Positions 21,824-33,624 of a DNA stretch of 64,000 nucleotides are shown in pieces. The first letter of the stretch is position 1; each line of letters opens with the position of its first letter. This stretch comes from Cololabis saira. Its lineage: Eukaryota; Chordata; Actinopteri; Beloniformes; Belonidae. The notes beneath the pieces are model-generated. The model was given only the letters and a program-made list of their open reading frames with translations. It ran no database searches and was not told where the DNA came from. The translations under genes and the position numbers were made by a program. The stretch lies in contig NC_084598.1 of NCBI RefSeq assembly GCF_033807715.1, positions 46,473,257-46,537,256 on the forward strand. The letters are read 5' to 3'.

Positions 21824-22615
21824 AACGTGTCTGGTGATTCAATGATCTGCAAGTTTTCCCAGCACACGGTTGACTGGACACGGAAGGATACGAGCGAGGA
21901 TCACTCACAGAGTGAAAAGCATAAACGTTGAACCACAAAAAGACTGACGATCATTTACTTTAACGTAGGGCTGGGCGATATGGCAAAAAAAGTGATCACG
22001 ATTTTTTTCCCCATATTGAACGATCTCGATTTTTAATCACGATTTTTTAAATCAGAAGATCCCCCCTCCCTTCTGGAATAAAATAGAAAGAAACCAGTGA
22101 TTGTTTTTTTTTTCTATTAACAAATAAAGCAAATAGCATGTTTTAACAAGAGCCATATAGAAAATGGCACAACAAACAGGTAGTTTTAAGCAGTTTAAAA
22201 AGGTTTCAAGTAGTTTTAGCAGACAAAAACATTTTTCATGATCATTTAAAATGTAAACCAACCAAAAAATGCGGTTGTTCACAGTTTTTCATTTATTTTG
22301 CCTTTTTTTTCACAATTGCATAGATAAAATTGCAATGACATTATTAACAACAAAAACAGTAAACTCATGAGTTGAGCCACTGTCAAGCAGCGGGCCATGC
22401 GGTTGCTTAAATTGACCAAAAGGTGGCTCTCTAACATCACAGTTTTTGTACTGTGCGTGACTCTGACGCTGGTTGGTAATTAAGGAGTTAAAACTCACTC
22501 GCCACTTACGGGACTCAGTAGCAGCAGAAACGGCAGTAGGAGCATTTATTAAACTTATTAACTGTACACTGCTATTATGAGAGGTTATTTCTCACAGTAT
22601 TAGCCTAAAGGGACT

Positions 22616-22714
22616 AAGGCTGATTTATGGTCCCGCGTTGCACCAACGCAGAGCCTACGTGGAGGGTACGCGGCCGTACGCACCGTACTGCGCGCGTCGC
22701 AACGCGGTTAGGCT
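22616..22714. mobile_element. GC-rich palindromic MITE, nested
   Basis: AAGGCTGATTTATGGTCCCG start and a shortened complementary right arm. Same family as 21681-21823. Confidence 0.6.
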
Positions 22715-22857
22715 TTCTTTTTAATACAAACTGATTAAACTGATTTCATTCTGTAGTGGATAGCCTGAGTAATAAGGACGTACCGTTTTTATGGTGACAA
22801 AAGAATCATCTGCTGAGCTCTGCTTGTTGCCTCCGACACATTCACTCCGCTGAGCGC

Positions 22858-22945
22858 GCACACACACACGCACACACACACACGCACACACACACGCACA
22901 CACACACACGCACACACACACGCACACACATGCACGCACGCACAC
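22858..22945 (+). repeat. (CA)n microsatellite
   Basis: CACACACG-interrupted CA repeat; the source of a spurious cysteine/valine-rich minus frame. Confidence 0.95.
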
Positions 22946-23814
22946 ACCCATGTCGGGGCCGCGGAGTTTCTCCCGGTGATCAGTAATTTGTGGTACAAGC
23001 AGAGCGAATCACAACTTTAATGAGTGCGGTTCAGTTTGACATTATTGTCAGTCTATGAGAAAAACATTTAATTTTATTAAAATCGAAAAATAATATTTAT
23101 AGGCTAAAAAAATAAGCGTCATTAAAGTAGCCGGCTGGACCTAATCGAGTAGTCGGCTATATGGCCGGCGCTTGTGGAAAGCCCTGCTTTAAGGAACGGA
23201 CCAGAATTATGCATGGAATGGTGAATAAACGTAAAACACAGAGCTACGTACGTCTCCTGTCTGGATCCTTACCGACTGCCGCGGCATCTCATGCGCATGA
23301 TCCATTAATGCAGACAGCGCGGTGCCAGGAAAGCGGGTTGTGATTGGTTGTCGTGCACTTTGCTGCAGCATGTTTTGCACGTGATCGAGAAAGTAGACCC
23401 ACAGCTGATCACCGTGATCGAACTTAATTTGATCGCGATCACTGATCGAGATCGTATAATCGCCCAGCCCTACTTTAACGGCGTCTGTAATAGGTGGAAT
23501 AATTTTGTATTACAGTACGACGCGCTCTCCTCACGTGGAGCGCGAGCGGGGTCCGTTTACAACGCAGCTGGTTGTCTGTGTGAGCGGAGATTAACGCACA
23601 TGGCAGCTTAAACACCGGCTCAAACAGCAAGTAACTTCCTGTATTAACAGTGCTGCTCAGCCCGCTGTCTGTACGAAGTAAACCGGTCGTTCTGTATTTT
23701 CTGAGCTGGTTTCTCAGGCGGTTCAACATGTTTGTTTTGTTCACGAGGGCAGCGGGGGCGGGCGGGGCAGAGCTTGAACAATAGTGCGGTGACAACCGCG
23801 TAAACCATTATGTG

Positions 23815-24540
23815 TGTTAAGTTAGAAATCACTTCCAATAAATCACAGTGGGAGGAGCGGGGTGTAAGGTGGGTGGTCCACGGTGTGATGTCATTATTAA
23901 TCAGCTGTGTGCCGCCGGTTGCGCCATAAGCGGAAGCGATCCGTGCGGTGACGTAAAATTGTCGGGAGAGTGATGCGGTACTGGTAAGAGCTCCGTTTAT
24001 TATACTTGCTGTGCTGGATCCGCATCTCGCGGCTGCGATCACTTGTGTGTGACATGGTTGCTGTGCTGATGATGCGCCGCTGCGCTGTCGCGCTGTCGGC
24101 ACCTGGAGATGTGTGTGCGTTTGTTTGTGGGTGTGGCGGAGCACGCCGTTTTAAGTTATGAATGAACATCGCGGCTCAAAACTTAAGACAAGATTAACTT
24201 TTTGTCTTTACTTGCAAAAGTGCAAAGCAGTTTATTTTGTATTTGTAAATCCCCATTTAATTGTATTTAATTATGACAAATGATGACAATGATGATGACG
24301 ATGGTTATTGCTTTTTGTTGTTATTGATTATATGATTCCGTTTGAGGTAATTAACTATTGTACTTGGATTTCATTTCTTTTTCACAGGTTTATAACCTGC
24401 TGCTACAACCCAAATGTACGTTGTACTGCCAGAGAAGCAGTACATTAATTTCAAGAAAATAAAAACAAAGAAAAGCTGAGTTATTCCTCGTCCACTCTCC
24501 CTACACCCTGTCCGGGGGGATTTTCAAAAAAACCGGAACA
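23815..24540 (+). repeat. BEL/Pao 5' LTR
   Basis: Starts TGTTAAGTTAGAAATCACTT and ends AAAACCGGAACA. Equal in length (726 bp) to the 3' LTR at 31309-32034, and no difference was noticed on reading the two. As the 5' LTR it should hold the element's promoter. Confidence 0.92.
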
Positions 24541-24759
24541 GTTATAAACCAATTCCTGCTGCTGCACCGGATCTGTGCAGTGGATAAATAAAAAATAAAT
24601 AAATAAATGAAAATAAAACAAAACAAAACACGTTCCAACTGCCATTAAAGCTGCACTGAACAAAAGAGTCTGCACTACACACAAAGAGTGGAACAAAGTC
24701 CCCTGTAGAGGAACCCACTGTTAGTGACAACCAGCTCCCAGTCAACAGCAAACATAAAA

Positions 24760-27705
24760 ATGGCAGACCTGGAGAAACTCAAGAGTGTGCGATCGAGGGC
24801 ACAAGCTTCATTTACAAAAAGGAGTCACACCCTCACAAGATTTGAACTCTTGGAACCAAGTGAAATCCTGACTGAATGGAAACACTTTAAAGCAGACTTC
24901 TGCAAAGTATCAGACGCAGGATACGAATATGCAGAAGCCCTAAGGGAATCAAATGACGAAGAAGTCAGAGAATCAGCAACTCAAATTGATGAGAAAACCG
25001 CTGAGTGCGCCGACAGGTTCCTCGAGGTAAAGAAGGCCACCCAGGAAACCTTCTGGAATGGCTATGCTGAACCCACGTTCTTCATTCAAGCCAAGACGGC
25101 TGAGTCGGCCATTGTTCAGGCGGAGGAAGAAGAAATTAGTCCGCACCGATCATTAAAGGACCACCGACTTAGAATTAAAGGCTTGGACAGAGAAGTCACA
25201 GAGCTTGAAGAAATGCTGCTGGAATGGCAAGACCTCATTCCTGGTCTTAGAGCTGTGGATCTCCAAACCCGCTACAGGACATTAAAGAAAAGGGTCTTGG
25301 CTTTGTCTGACAAGCTTGCAATGGAGGGAGAGGATCCTGTGGACGTTGCAGGGAGGGACTCAAGACAGGACAGCGAGGCTGATGGCTTACTGACGTCAGG
25401 GGAAAACCCAGCACCCTCATCGCCCTCTAAAGGGCCCTCCAACCTCAAGCTGGAGGCCAGCGCAAGCACAAGAATCCAGCCCCTCCTCCAGCGAAGCAGC
25501 CCCAACATGTACCAGGGATCATTCGACTTAAGGCCCCAAATCAGCCTTGAGAGAGCACGGCTGCCCACATTCACTGGTGACATGAGGGACTACTACCGCT
25601 GGAAAGCAGAATGGGAGAACCTGCAACAACTTGGAAATCCACAAGGGGCAGACTGCGTGAGGAAGTTCCACCTGCTTGGGAGCCTCAGTGAGAACGTGAA
25701 AAAGGACCTTGTCTTGTCCAGTTGTGGATCCGCAGACGACGTCTTCAAATTGCTGGACAACAAATATGGAAACAAGTCCAAAATTGTGCTGATGATCTGC
25801 AACGAGGTTCAGTCTCTTCCTCCTGTCAAAGGAAATCATTCCAGGAGGACGATTGAATTAATTCAGGCTGTGGAGAGAGCACTTTGTAACCTCCAGATCC
25901 TTGGAGAAGAAGACGCAATGAAGAACCGCATTGTCGCCCAGTCCCTAGAGAGCAAACTTCCCAGTTCATTAAAGAGGGAGTGGATTATGCACAAGGCCGA
26001 CCCTGCAAACCAGTTCTCCACGCTGAACCATTTCGACTGCCTGCTAAAATTTCTGAAGAAACAGGAGGAAATCCTTGAGGAGTTGGATCAGCTGGAGCCA
26101 AACCCCGCGGAGAAAAGCACTGTGGAAAAGGGCCCATCAGACACTTCGGAGAAAAGGCTGAAAAAATCGTTCAGTAAATCTACTGCAGGCTTGATGGACT
26201 GTCCCAACTGTGCTGTCTGCGGCGATAGCTCACATACTGGCAAGCTCTTTGCATGCAAGACCTTCAGGGACCAAGACCTCTCCAGCAAGCGAGCTCACTT
26301 AAAAAGGCTGGGGTTGTGTTCAAAGTGCCTACGGTCACATGATAAGGATGGCAAAGGGTGCACTACAAGATTCCTCTGCCCAAAACAAGACTGCAGGAAA
26401 GGAGGAATGTCAGACCATAATTACCTTCTGTGTCCGAAGCCCTCTTTTCCGAAGAAAGACACCGACAGTCAGGATCACCGCACCGTAAAACCAGGAGGAA
26501 AGAAGCTTGGTCTCACTGAAAAGCAGGAGGGGTTCCTGGCTGAACTCACCCCAGAGCAAAGGGAAAAATATAAAGAGGCATTTTCTAACAAAATATCCTC
26601 AACGGTGTGCACCAAGTCTGGTGATACACTGAGGGAACATCCAGTCGTGATGATGCTGATGAAGGTGACAACAAATTCCGGCTCTCTGATTGGAACTTTA
26701 ATAGACCTCGCCTCTGATACGAATTACATAACCAACAAAGCAGCCGATCGCCTTGGATTGCACGGCGAGACAATCAAGCTCATCGTTCACGGCATCGGTG
26801 GGATGAAAAAAACGGTTGTGACCAAACGGTACTTTCTGCGGCTAAAGGTCAAGACACCCAAAGGAAAGGTGGCCGAACACAAAATCCTCTGCTATGGGCT
26901 AGAAAACATTGCTGAGGTGACTCAACCCGTTTCCCCCAAACAATTGCAGAAATTCTTCCCCAATGTCACTAGAGACGAGCTGGCTCGGCCAACAACAATT
27001 GACCTCCTCATTAGTCACCGTGAAGGTCGTCTTGTTCCCCAGCCGACTAAGATCATAGGTGACCTCGTCCTCTGGGACGGACCGTTGGGAAAGACCGTTG
27101 GTGGAACTCATCCTAACCTCATTGAAACCGTCGACCTGGCTGTGCACCGATCTGAGACTCATCTTGCAAGAACCATGAGAGCAGCCTCTATGGCGTACAA
27201 GGAGACAATTATAGCCCCAGCAGAGGGAGACAAAATAGCGCGAACCACAACAACCACCAACAAGGAGGTGCTTGAATGGTTTAAATGGGACAGCATTGGC
27301 GCGGCCTGCACTCCCCTGTGTGGCAGCTGCAAGTGTGGAAAGTGTCCTCCTGGAGGGAAGGAAATGACCCTCAAGGATGAGAGAGACCTAGAGAAAATAA
27401 AGGAGTGTCTCACTTATGTGTTAGCAGACAAACACAGCAGTTCCCCCCATTGGGACGCAGCATATCCTTGGAGAGCAAACCCCTCAACATTGCCGGACAA
27501 CCGATATGCTGTGGAGGCAACATTCATAAACATGGAGAGGGGGAACCTGCATGGAAAAATGCTTACACAGAGCAAATCCACGACATGGTCTCGAGAGGAG
27601 CTGCCGTCAAACTCACCAAGGAGGAACTGGAATGCTGGAAAGGGCCAAAGTGGTATATTAGTCACCTGGTTGCGCCAAACCCTCACTCTACTTCAACTCC
27701 TGTGA
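24760..27705 (+). CDS. BEL/Pao gag-protease polyprotein
   Basis: The first true ATG is at 24760 (AAAATGGC context); the frame runs 981 codons to TGA at 27703-27705. It holds an N-terminal coiled-coil-like acidic region, the LPTFTGDMRDYYRWKAEW segment of the DUF1759 gag-like domain (about residues 265-400), cysteine/histidine zinc-knuckle-like motifs CAVCGDSSH and LCSKCLRSH (about 485-550), and an A17-type aspartic protease region with TLIDLASDTNYI (about 645-660). The usual D-S/T-G is replaced by D-L-A, which fish BEL copies often show, so loss of activity cannot be assumed. The frame runs into the start of the RT region (HWDAAYPW) before losing register near 27550. It packages element RNA and processes the polyprotein. 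Confidence 0.85.
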   Translation: MADLEKLKSVRSRAQASFTKRSHTLTRFELLEPSEILTEWKHFKADFCKVSDAGYEYAEALRESNDEEVRESATQIDEKTAECADRFLEVKKATQETFWNGYAEPTFFIQAKTAESAIVQAEEEEISPHRSLKDHRLRIKGLDREVTELEEMLLEWQDLIPGLRAVDLQTRYRTLKKRVLALSDKLAMEGEDPVDVAGRDSRQDSEADGLLTSGENPAPSSPSKGPSNLKLEASASTRIQPLLQRSSPNMYQGSFDLRPQISLERARLPTFTGDMRDYYRWKAEWENLQQLGNPQGADCVRKFHLLGSLSENVKKDLVLSSCGSADDVFKLLDNKYGNKSKIVLMICNEVQSLPPVKGNHSRRTIELIQAVERALCNLQILGEEDAMKNRIVAQSLESKLPSSLKREWIMHKADPANQFSTLNHFDCLLKFLKKQEEILEELDQLEPNPAEKSTVEKGPSDTSEKRLKKSFSKSTAGLMDCPNCAVCGDSSHTGKLFACKTFRDQDLSSKRAHLKRLGLCSKCLRSHDKDGKGCTTRFLCPKQDCRKGGMSDHNYLLCPKPSFPKKDTDSQDHRTVKPGGKKLGLTEKQEGFLAELTPEQREKYKEAFSNKISSTVCTKSGDTLREHPVVMMLMKVTTNSGSLIGTLIDLASDTNYITNKAADRLGLHGETIKLIVHGIGGMKKTVVTKRYFLRLKVKTPKGKVAEHKILCYGLENIAEVTQPVSPKQLQKFFPNVTRDELARPTTIDLLISHREGRLVPQPTKIIGDLVLWDGPLGKTVGGTHPNLIETVDLAVHRSETHLARTMRAASMAYKETIIAPAEGDKIARTTTTTNKEVLEWFKWDSIGAACTPLCGSCKCGKCPPGGKEMTLKDERDLEKIKECLTYVLADKHSSSPHWDAAYPWRANPSTLPDNRYAVEATFINMERGNLHGKMLTQSKSTTWSREELPSNSPRRNWNAGKGQSGILVTWLRQTLTLLQLL

Positions 27706-30700
27706 GGATCGTGTGGAACAGCAGCCAGGAGTTCCGTGGGGTAAGCCTGAATGACCTCCTTCACAAGGGTCCCGATGTCCTCAATCCAATCAGAGGAGTC
27801 CTCCTGAGATTTAGGAGTGGACTGCATGCCGCACTGGGCGACATTAAAAAAATGTACAATTCGGTGTGGTTGAAAGACAAGGAGGTCCACCTCCACCGAT
27901 TTCTTTGGAGAGACCATCCTGAGGATAACATCGAGGTCTTCGCTGTTGTTAGAGTGAATATCGGGGACAAACCGGCAGGATGTATCGCTCAGGTTGCGAT
28001 GAGGGAGACAGCCAACCTTCCCCAGTTCACCGAAATGGTAGAGGAACGTAGAGCTCTCACGGAGGACAGCTATGTGGATGACATCCTCACGTCACACAAC
28101 GACCCTGAAACCCTGGAAAGAATAACCAAAGGGGTAGAGGAAATCTTGAATGCCGGAGGTTTCGCCCTCAAGCCATGGGTCCTATCATGCCAAAGTGGGA
28201 GGAGTGAGATCCCGGCTGACTCCAGTCCAAAATCCCAATCACGGAAGACGCTAGTGCTGCCTAATCAGTTGCATGAGGAAGACAACAAAGCACTGGGGGT
28301 CGGATATGAGCCTGAGACTGACAAACTGCGTTTGATGACCTCGATAAACTTCTCAAAGAAACGTGGAAAAATGAGAACGGGTCTCGACCTGCGGGTGGAG
28401 GAGGTCAGGAGAGGAACACCAGAACCACTCACGCGACGCATGTTGTTAAGCCAGATTGCTGCATTTTATGACCCAATTGGTCTCGCCTCACCAGCCAAAC
28501 AGAAGGGTGCGATGCTAATCAGGGAAGCTTTCCAAGAAGCCAGCAGAGACAATCCACCCACAGACACGTGGGACATCCCCCTCTCAACAAGGCTCCGGGA
28601 GGCCGCAATCACACTCTTTGAGGAATATGTGAAACTTGGTCAAGTCAGGTTTGACAGAAGCCTCACCCCTCCTGAAACCATGGGTCCGCCAACTGGCATC
28701 ACCTTCTCGGACGGGAGCGAATCTTCTTATGGAGCTGTGCTTTACCTCCGGTGGACGACGCTAAACAACGTTGTTGTAAAGCTGGTGGAGTCTAAGGCCA
28801 AACTGACCCCACTCGACCAAAAAGGAGATGCCATCAAAGCAGAACTCTGCGGGGCAGTCTTCGCCAGCCGGTTGAAAAAATACTTTGAAAGACACTGTCA
28901 CATAAAGGTAGAGCGCTGGTTTCACTTTGTGGACAGTCAAACCATCCTGGCGGCCATTCAAAAGGACAGTTATGGCTACCAGACCTTTTTTGCCAACCGC
29001 ATTGGTGAAATACAAAAGAACGGACAAGTGGAAGACTGGAGGTGGGTCGAAGGCAAATGCAACATAGCTGATATCGTCACCAGGGGAGCCACTTCTGAAG
29101 AACTCAATGAGGAGTCACGGTGGCAGAAAGGCCCAGAGTTCCTGAAATGGCCAGAAAGTGATTGGCCTACAAAAACGGCCAGTGAGATAACATCCTCTGC
29201 TGCTGAAGACGTCAAAAAACTTCAGCGGAAGGCGTTCTCGGCAGCCGTCACCAGAGCCCAGTCAAGACAGAAAAATGGCGCTGGAACATCTGACTCCAAG
29301 GCAGACGTCGAAGGTGACGAGGTCCAACGAGAGACTCAGACTGGCGAAAATCCAACATCTGTGCCGGCGAGGAGGAAAAGACGCTGGAGCATTGGGCTGG
29401 TCAGCCTTGTGGAGCCACAACGCTTCAGCGCACTGGGAAAGCTGTGTGGAGCTGTAGCCTGGGTTCGACGAGCAGCGGAGACATGGCTGAGAAGGCGGCC
29501 CCCCCTGGACTCGCCAAAGTGGGAGGCAAGTGGCTCAACACTCTCTGCAAAGGAACGAGCGGAAGCCTTCCGAGACCTTGCCCTTGCAGCACAAGATGGA
29601 GTAGAATTCCAAGACTCGACACTGAACCGCCTGGTTGTTCACACGGATGTAAACACAGGACTTCTTCTTTGTGGAGGCAGAGTCCAGTCCTGGAACGAGG
29701 ATGGAACAGCTGTTCCCTTGATACCGTTCCACTCTTGGCTAGCCACCCTGCTAGCAAGAGAAGCCCATGAATCGAACCACGAAGGTGTCGCTGCCACATT
29801 GTTGCGCACAAGAAAAAGGGCGTGGATTCTACAAGGCCGGAGAACGGTAAAGAAGACCGTAAACAGCTGTGTCATGTGCCGTAAGCAAAAGGGAAAGATG
29901 TGCCAGCAGATGATGAGTGACCTCCCTCCGCAGCGTTCACAGCGTTCTTCCCCTTTCGAAAACACCACACTCGATCTCTTTGGTCCCTTCGAGGTGAAAG
30001 ACGCTGTGAAGAAGAGGACTGGAAAGAAAGTGTGGGGCATAATTTTCTGTTGCATGGCGTCAAGGGCAGTTCACGCTGATTTGGTTGATGACCAGTCATC
30101 TGACAGTTTCCTCCAGGCCTACTCCCGCTTTGTAGCCTTGAGAGGCCACCCACGACGGCTTTGGTCGGACAGGGGGACTAACTTCATTGGAGCCAAACCT
30201 GCCTTACGTGAGTTGCACAAATATCTGGACACCTTGCGAGAAGCGTCCATCGAGAATAAAGCAGCCCGGAACGGAACTGATTGGGCATGGAATTTCCATC
30301 CAGCCGATGCACCCCATCGAAACGGAGCCGCAGAAGCCGCTGTAAAGCTCCTGAAGAGAGCTCTCATAAGCCTTGGAGGAACAACGGGATCACTCACCTG
30401 GGGGGAACTCCAGACCCTATTCTACCAGGCAGCTAACCTCACAAATGAAAGGCCAATCGACGCTAGGGCGCAGGTACAAGAAGACGCAGTTGAGTACCTG
30501 ACCCCCAACACCCTGCTTCTTGGACGAACAGGACTTGGAGGAGACACAGGTGGGCTTACCATGGGCACCCACCCCTGGCGCCGACTTAGGACCATCCAGA
30601 TTGGAGTGGACATGTTTTGGAAGAAGTGGAGTGAGCTCGCTGGACCAAACCTGTTCATTCGTCCAAAATGGCACCGGACCAACAGAAATATCAAGGTCGG

Positions 30701-30941
30701 CGATATCGTTTGGATAGCGGACCAAAATGCCCTACGGGGACAGTTCCGCCTCGGACGGATCCAGACTGTATACCCAGATAGAAGGGGACTCGTCAGGGAT
30801 GCAGACGTGAAGACATGTGCAGGCCTCCCTGCCTCGCTGGCAGGTGGACAACCGAGAAAAAACTCTCAGTCTCTGGTAACCATCATCCTGCGAAGAGATG
30901 TGAGGAGATTGGTGCTCCTGATCCCGGCGGAAGACCAGTAA
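27545..30941 (+). CDS. BEL/Pao pol: RT, RNase H, integrase
   Basis: The open frame extends back to 27405, but homology to pol begins only after the frame change near 27545-27560, so it has no start codon of its own. Seen in order: RT with GDIKKMYNSV and the catalytic YVDD (28071-28082); an A17/RNase H-like region with TFSDGSESSYGAVLY (about 28711-28745) and FVDSQTILAAI; an integrase zinc-binding region (H..H then CVMCRKQKGK, about 29770-29900); an integrase core with TTLDLFGPF, WSDRGTNFIGA and NGAAEAAVK supplying the D, D and E residues; and a C-terminal DUF5641-like part. It ends at TAA 30939-30941. No internal stop was seen, so apart from the frame change it appears intact. Confidence 0.85.
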
Positions 30942-31308
30942 CTCCAAGACATCATTGGCTGCCATCACCCAACCCCCCTGATCCTGCAGGCACTGCCTCA
31001 GGAGGCCCCCTCCTACTCTCTCTCTCTCAGGCTGGTTGGTATGTGTCTGTGCTGCCTCCGCCACCACTTGCACCATTACACGAAGAAAGAAGATGAATAC
31101 ACACCCCAACCAATCCCGACAGAACACAACACATCTGTCGGGGAGGTGCCTGAACAGTGACAGTTGCACCCCTTCTTCGCGATCAACACTAACCTGCATA
31201 TGTACTTTGAAAAAAAAAAAAAAAAAAAAAAAAAGAATGTAACTTGTAACTTGCTATGTGTAAACGTGTGACCTCTTGAATCTCATGATCAGTCGGTCAA
31301 GTGGGAGG

Positions 31309-32034
31309 TGTTAAGTTAGAAATCACTTCCAATAAATCACAGTGGGAGGAGCGGGGTGTAAGGTGGGTGGTCCACGGTGTGATGTCATTATTAATCAGCT
31401 GTGTGCCGCCGGTTGCGCCATAAGCGGAAGCGATCCGTGCGGTGACGTAAAATTGTCGGGAGAGTGATGCGGTACTGGTAAGAGCTCCGTTTATTATACT
31501 TGCTGTGCTGGATCCGCATCTCGCGGCTGCGATCACTTGTGTGTGACATGGTTGCTGTGCTGATGATGCGCCGCTGCGCTGTCGCGCTGTCGGCACCTGG
31601 AGATGTGTGTGCGTTTGTTTGTGGGTGTGGCGGAGCACGCCGTTTTAAGTTATGAATGAACATCGCGGCTCAAAACTTAAGACAAGATTAACTTTTTGTC
31701 TTTACTTGCAAAAGTGCAAAGCAGTTTATTTTGTATTTGTAAATCCCCATTTAATTGTATTTAATTATGACAAATGATGACAATGATGATGACGATGGTT
31801 ATTGCTTTTTGTTGTTATTGATTATATGATTCCGTTTGAGGTAATTAACTATTGTACTTGGATTTCATTTCTTTTTCACAGGTTTATAACCTGCTGCTAC
31901 AACCCAAATGTACGTTGTACTGCCAGAGAAGCAGTACATTAATTTCAAGAAAATAAAAACAAAGAAAAGCTGAGTTATTCCTCGTCCACTCTCCCTACAC
32001 CCTGTCCGGGGGGATTTTCAAAAAAACCGGAACA
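31309..32034 (+). repeat. BEL/Pao 3' LTR
   Basis: Same sequence as the 5' LTR as far as can be read. Preceded by AGTCGGTCAAGTGGGAGG, the likely polypurine tract, and followed by the target duplication ATGTG. A run of about 23 A lies just upstream, at 31210-31235. Confidence 0.92.
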
Positions 32035-32549
32035 ATGTGTGTTGTAATAAAATATCGATATTAGCCGACAGTATATCGATTATTTATTGAAACAGAGAGC
32101 ACAACAATATATTGAAATATCGATTTTTTTCCCCACCCCTAGTGATTATAAGACGACCCTCTTTTTCAAGACTCAAGTTTGAAAACATACTTTTTTGTGT
32201 GCAGACAAGGTTAGAAAAAAAAAAGACTTTTTGAACATCAAATTCAATTTTCATACAGAAAATAATGACAGTACATCTGAAACAAATGATTATAACAATA
32301 TATTAAAGAGAAAAAGCCTGTTATTTTGCCTCATTCCAACCTTCATCTTGAAGTTTGCATCATAACTTCTCCTCAGCTGCAGGTTCACCTGCCGAACTTC
32401 CACCCACTTTTCTCTTCTCTTATTTTCTTCTCTTTTCTTTCTTATACTATTTTTTATTTTTATTCTTCATGACAGGGGTTCCTTTGTCCTGGGGAATTAA
32501 GTTCAGCATTCGCTTTAAAGATATCTGGCTCCATCTAGCGGTGTAAATG

Positions 32550-33500
32550 GGTATAACGTCTAGACACCACCTCCACCTTTAAAACTAAACTTAAAACATT
32601 TCTGTTTAGTAAAGCCTATAGTTAGTGTTTAGTAAACCTCTAGCTGGTGTTGGTAAATCTCTAGGTAGTGTAAACTTTAGTGTGTCAGAGTCGCTCCTGT
32701 GGTTTCTTGTGCTGGCCCCCCCTTCTCCTCCCTTTTCTCTCTTTTGTCCATGTTGCAGCATCCTTTGCCGGACACCGGAACCTGCAGGTGGTCGTGGGTG
32801 GCTTGTAGCTTGCATTACGGAGCACAAGTCTTTCCCCGACCCTGCACCCCAACCTGGGACTTGCTGATTGGGCCGGAGCTTCGGGAGCTGCGTGCTGGCC
32901 TGCGGTCCCCACCCCTGGTCATCCCGTTGCTGGCCCCCCCTTCTCCTCCCTTTTCTCTCTTTTGTCCATGTTGCAGCATCCTTTGCCGGACACCGGAACC
33001 TGCAGTGTGGGAGTGAGGGGGGCAGGGTAACGGCCCCTTTTGGGCGGGGGAGAATGTTCGTCCCTCAAGACTCCTCTCCCTGGCCCTGCCCCTTCTCAAC
33101 CTTTCCCCGACCCTGCACCCCAACCTGGGACTTGATGATTGGGCCGGAGCTTCGGGAGCTGCGTGCTGGCCTGCGGTCCCCACCCCCGGTCATCCCGTTG
33201 CTGCTTCCACCTGCCTGCTGTGCTGTTGCCGTCCCTGACCCACCAGTCTGGCCCTCGGCAGGAGGGTCCCCCCTGATGAGCCTGGTCCTGCTCAAGGTTT
33301 CTTCCCTCCTAAAGGGGAGTTTTTCCTTGCCACTGTTTGGCTTAAGGTTTTTCTCCCACTAGGGGAGTTTTTACCTGCCATTGTTTATGTAATAACTGCT
33401 CGGGGGTCATGTTCTGGGTATGGGTCTCTGTAAAGCGTCTAGAGACAACTCTGTTGTATTAGACGCTATATAAATAAAATTGAATTGAATTGAATTGAAC
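32550..33500 (+). mobile_element. L2-type retroposon tail with internal duplications
   Basis: Ends TAGACGCTATATAAATAAAA then ATTGAATTGAATTGAA. The CTCTTTTGTCCATGTTGCAG block occurs at about 32735 and 32957, and the GATTGGGCCGGAGCTTCGGG block at about 32865 and 33137, so an internal segment of about 220-270 bp was tandemly duplicated. Related copies are at 5512-5997 and 46660-46945. It lies inside the outer TA-flanked element. Confidence 0.65.
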
Positions 33501-33624
33501 CCCGAATGTAAGACGACCCACTTTTTCAGTCTGATTTCAATGCAAAAAACACCGTCTTATATTCGGGCCAATACGGTACCGCGGCAAATTACTGCCAGAC
33601 ACAGAACTGGACCCCAGCAGACAT

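Larger units (their letters stand above)
21966..23472. mobile_element. hAT-like element with perfect 8-bp duplication
   Basis: Termini TAGGGCTGGGCGATA and its complement (ATCGCCCAGCCCTA), flanked by identical CTTTAACG at 21958-21965 and 23473-23480. 1507 bp, no transposase. The interior carries a palindromic GC MITE (22616-22714) and a (CA)n tract (22858-22945). It is nested in the hAT at 20315-32141. Confidence 0.9.
23815..32034 (+). mobile_element. BEL/Pao LTR retrotransposon, structurally complete
   Basis: 8220 bp bounded by two 726-bp LTRs that look identical by eye, with a 5-bp target duplication ATGTG at 23810-23814 and 32035-32039. A purine-rich tract AGTGGGAGG precedes the 3' LTR. 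Coding order is gag-protease then reverse transcriptase-RNase H-integrase, the BEL/Pao order. The two frames overlap in sequence but are joined through a frame change near 27545-27560. The element is in plus orientation, antisense to plagl2, whose intron 2 it occupies. Matching LTRs imply recent insertion. The primer binding site was not identified. Confidence 0.93.
20315..32141. mobile_element. hAT-like element, second level of nest
   Basis: Left terminus TAGGGGTGGGACGATACGG; right terminus the complement, ending TTTCCCCACCCCTA. The octamers CTGATTAT (20307-20314) and GTGATTAT (32142-32149) match at 7 of 8. The ATCGATATATCG-rich sub-terminal sequence is seen at both ends. The native sequence is interrupted by a smaller hAT (21966-23472) and the BEL element (23815-32034). 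No transposase frame was found. Confidence 0.75.
20280..33576. mobile_element. TA-flanked DNA transposon, outermost of nest
   Basis: Termini CCGTATTGGCCCGAATATAA and its exact complement at 33557-33576, with TA on both outer sides (20278-20279, 33577-33578), as for Tc1/mariner-pogo elements. The native part is 20280-20314 plus 32142-33576; the rest is later insertions. It has no transposase. The internal GTAAGACGACCC and ATAAGACGACCC repeats are typical of the element's sub-terminal region. Confidence 0.75.

Noticed and set aside
24724..27705. Host gene candidates in the long plus-strand frames of intron 2
   Set aside because: Domains and flanking LTRs identify a BEL/Pao retrotransposon.
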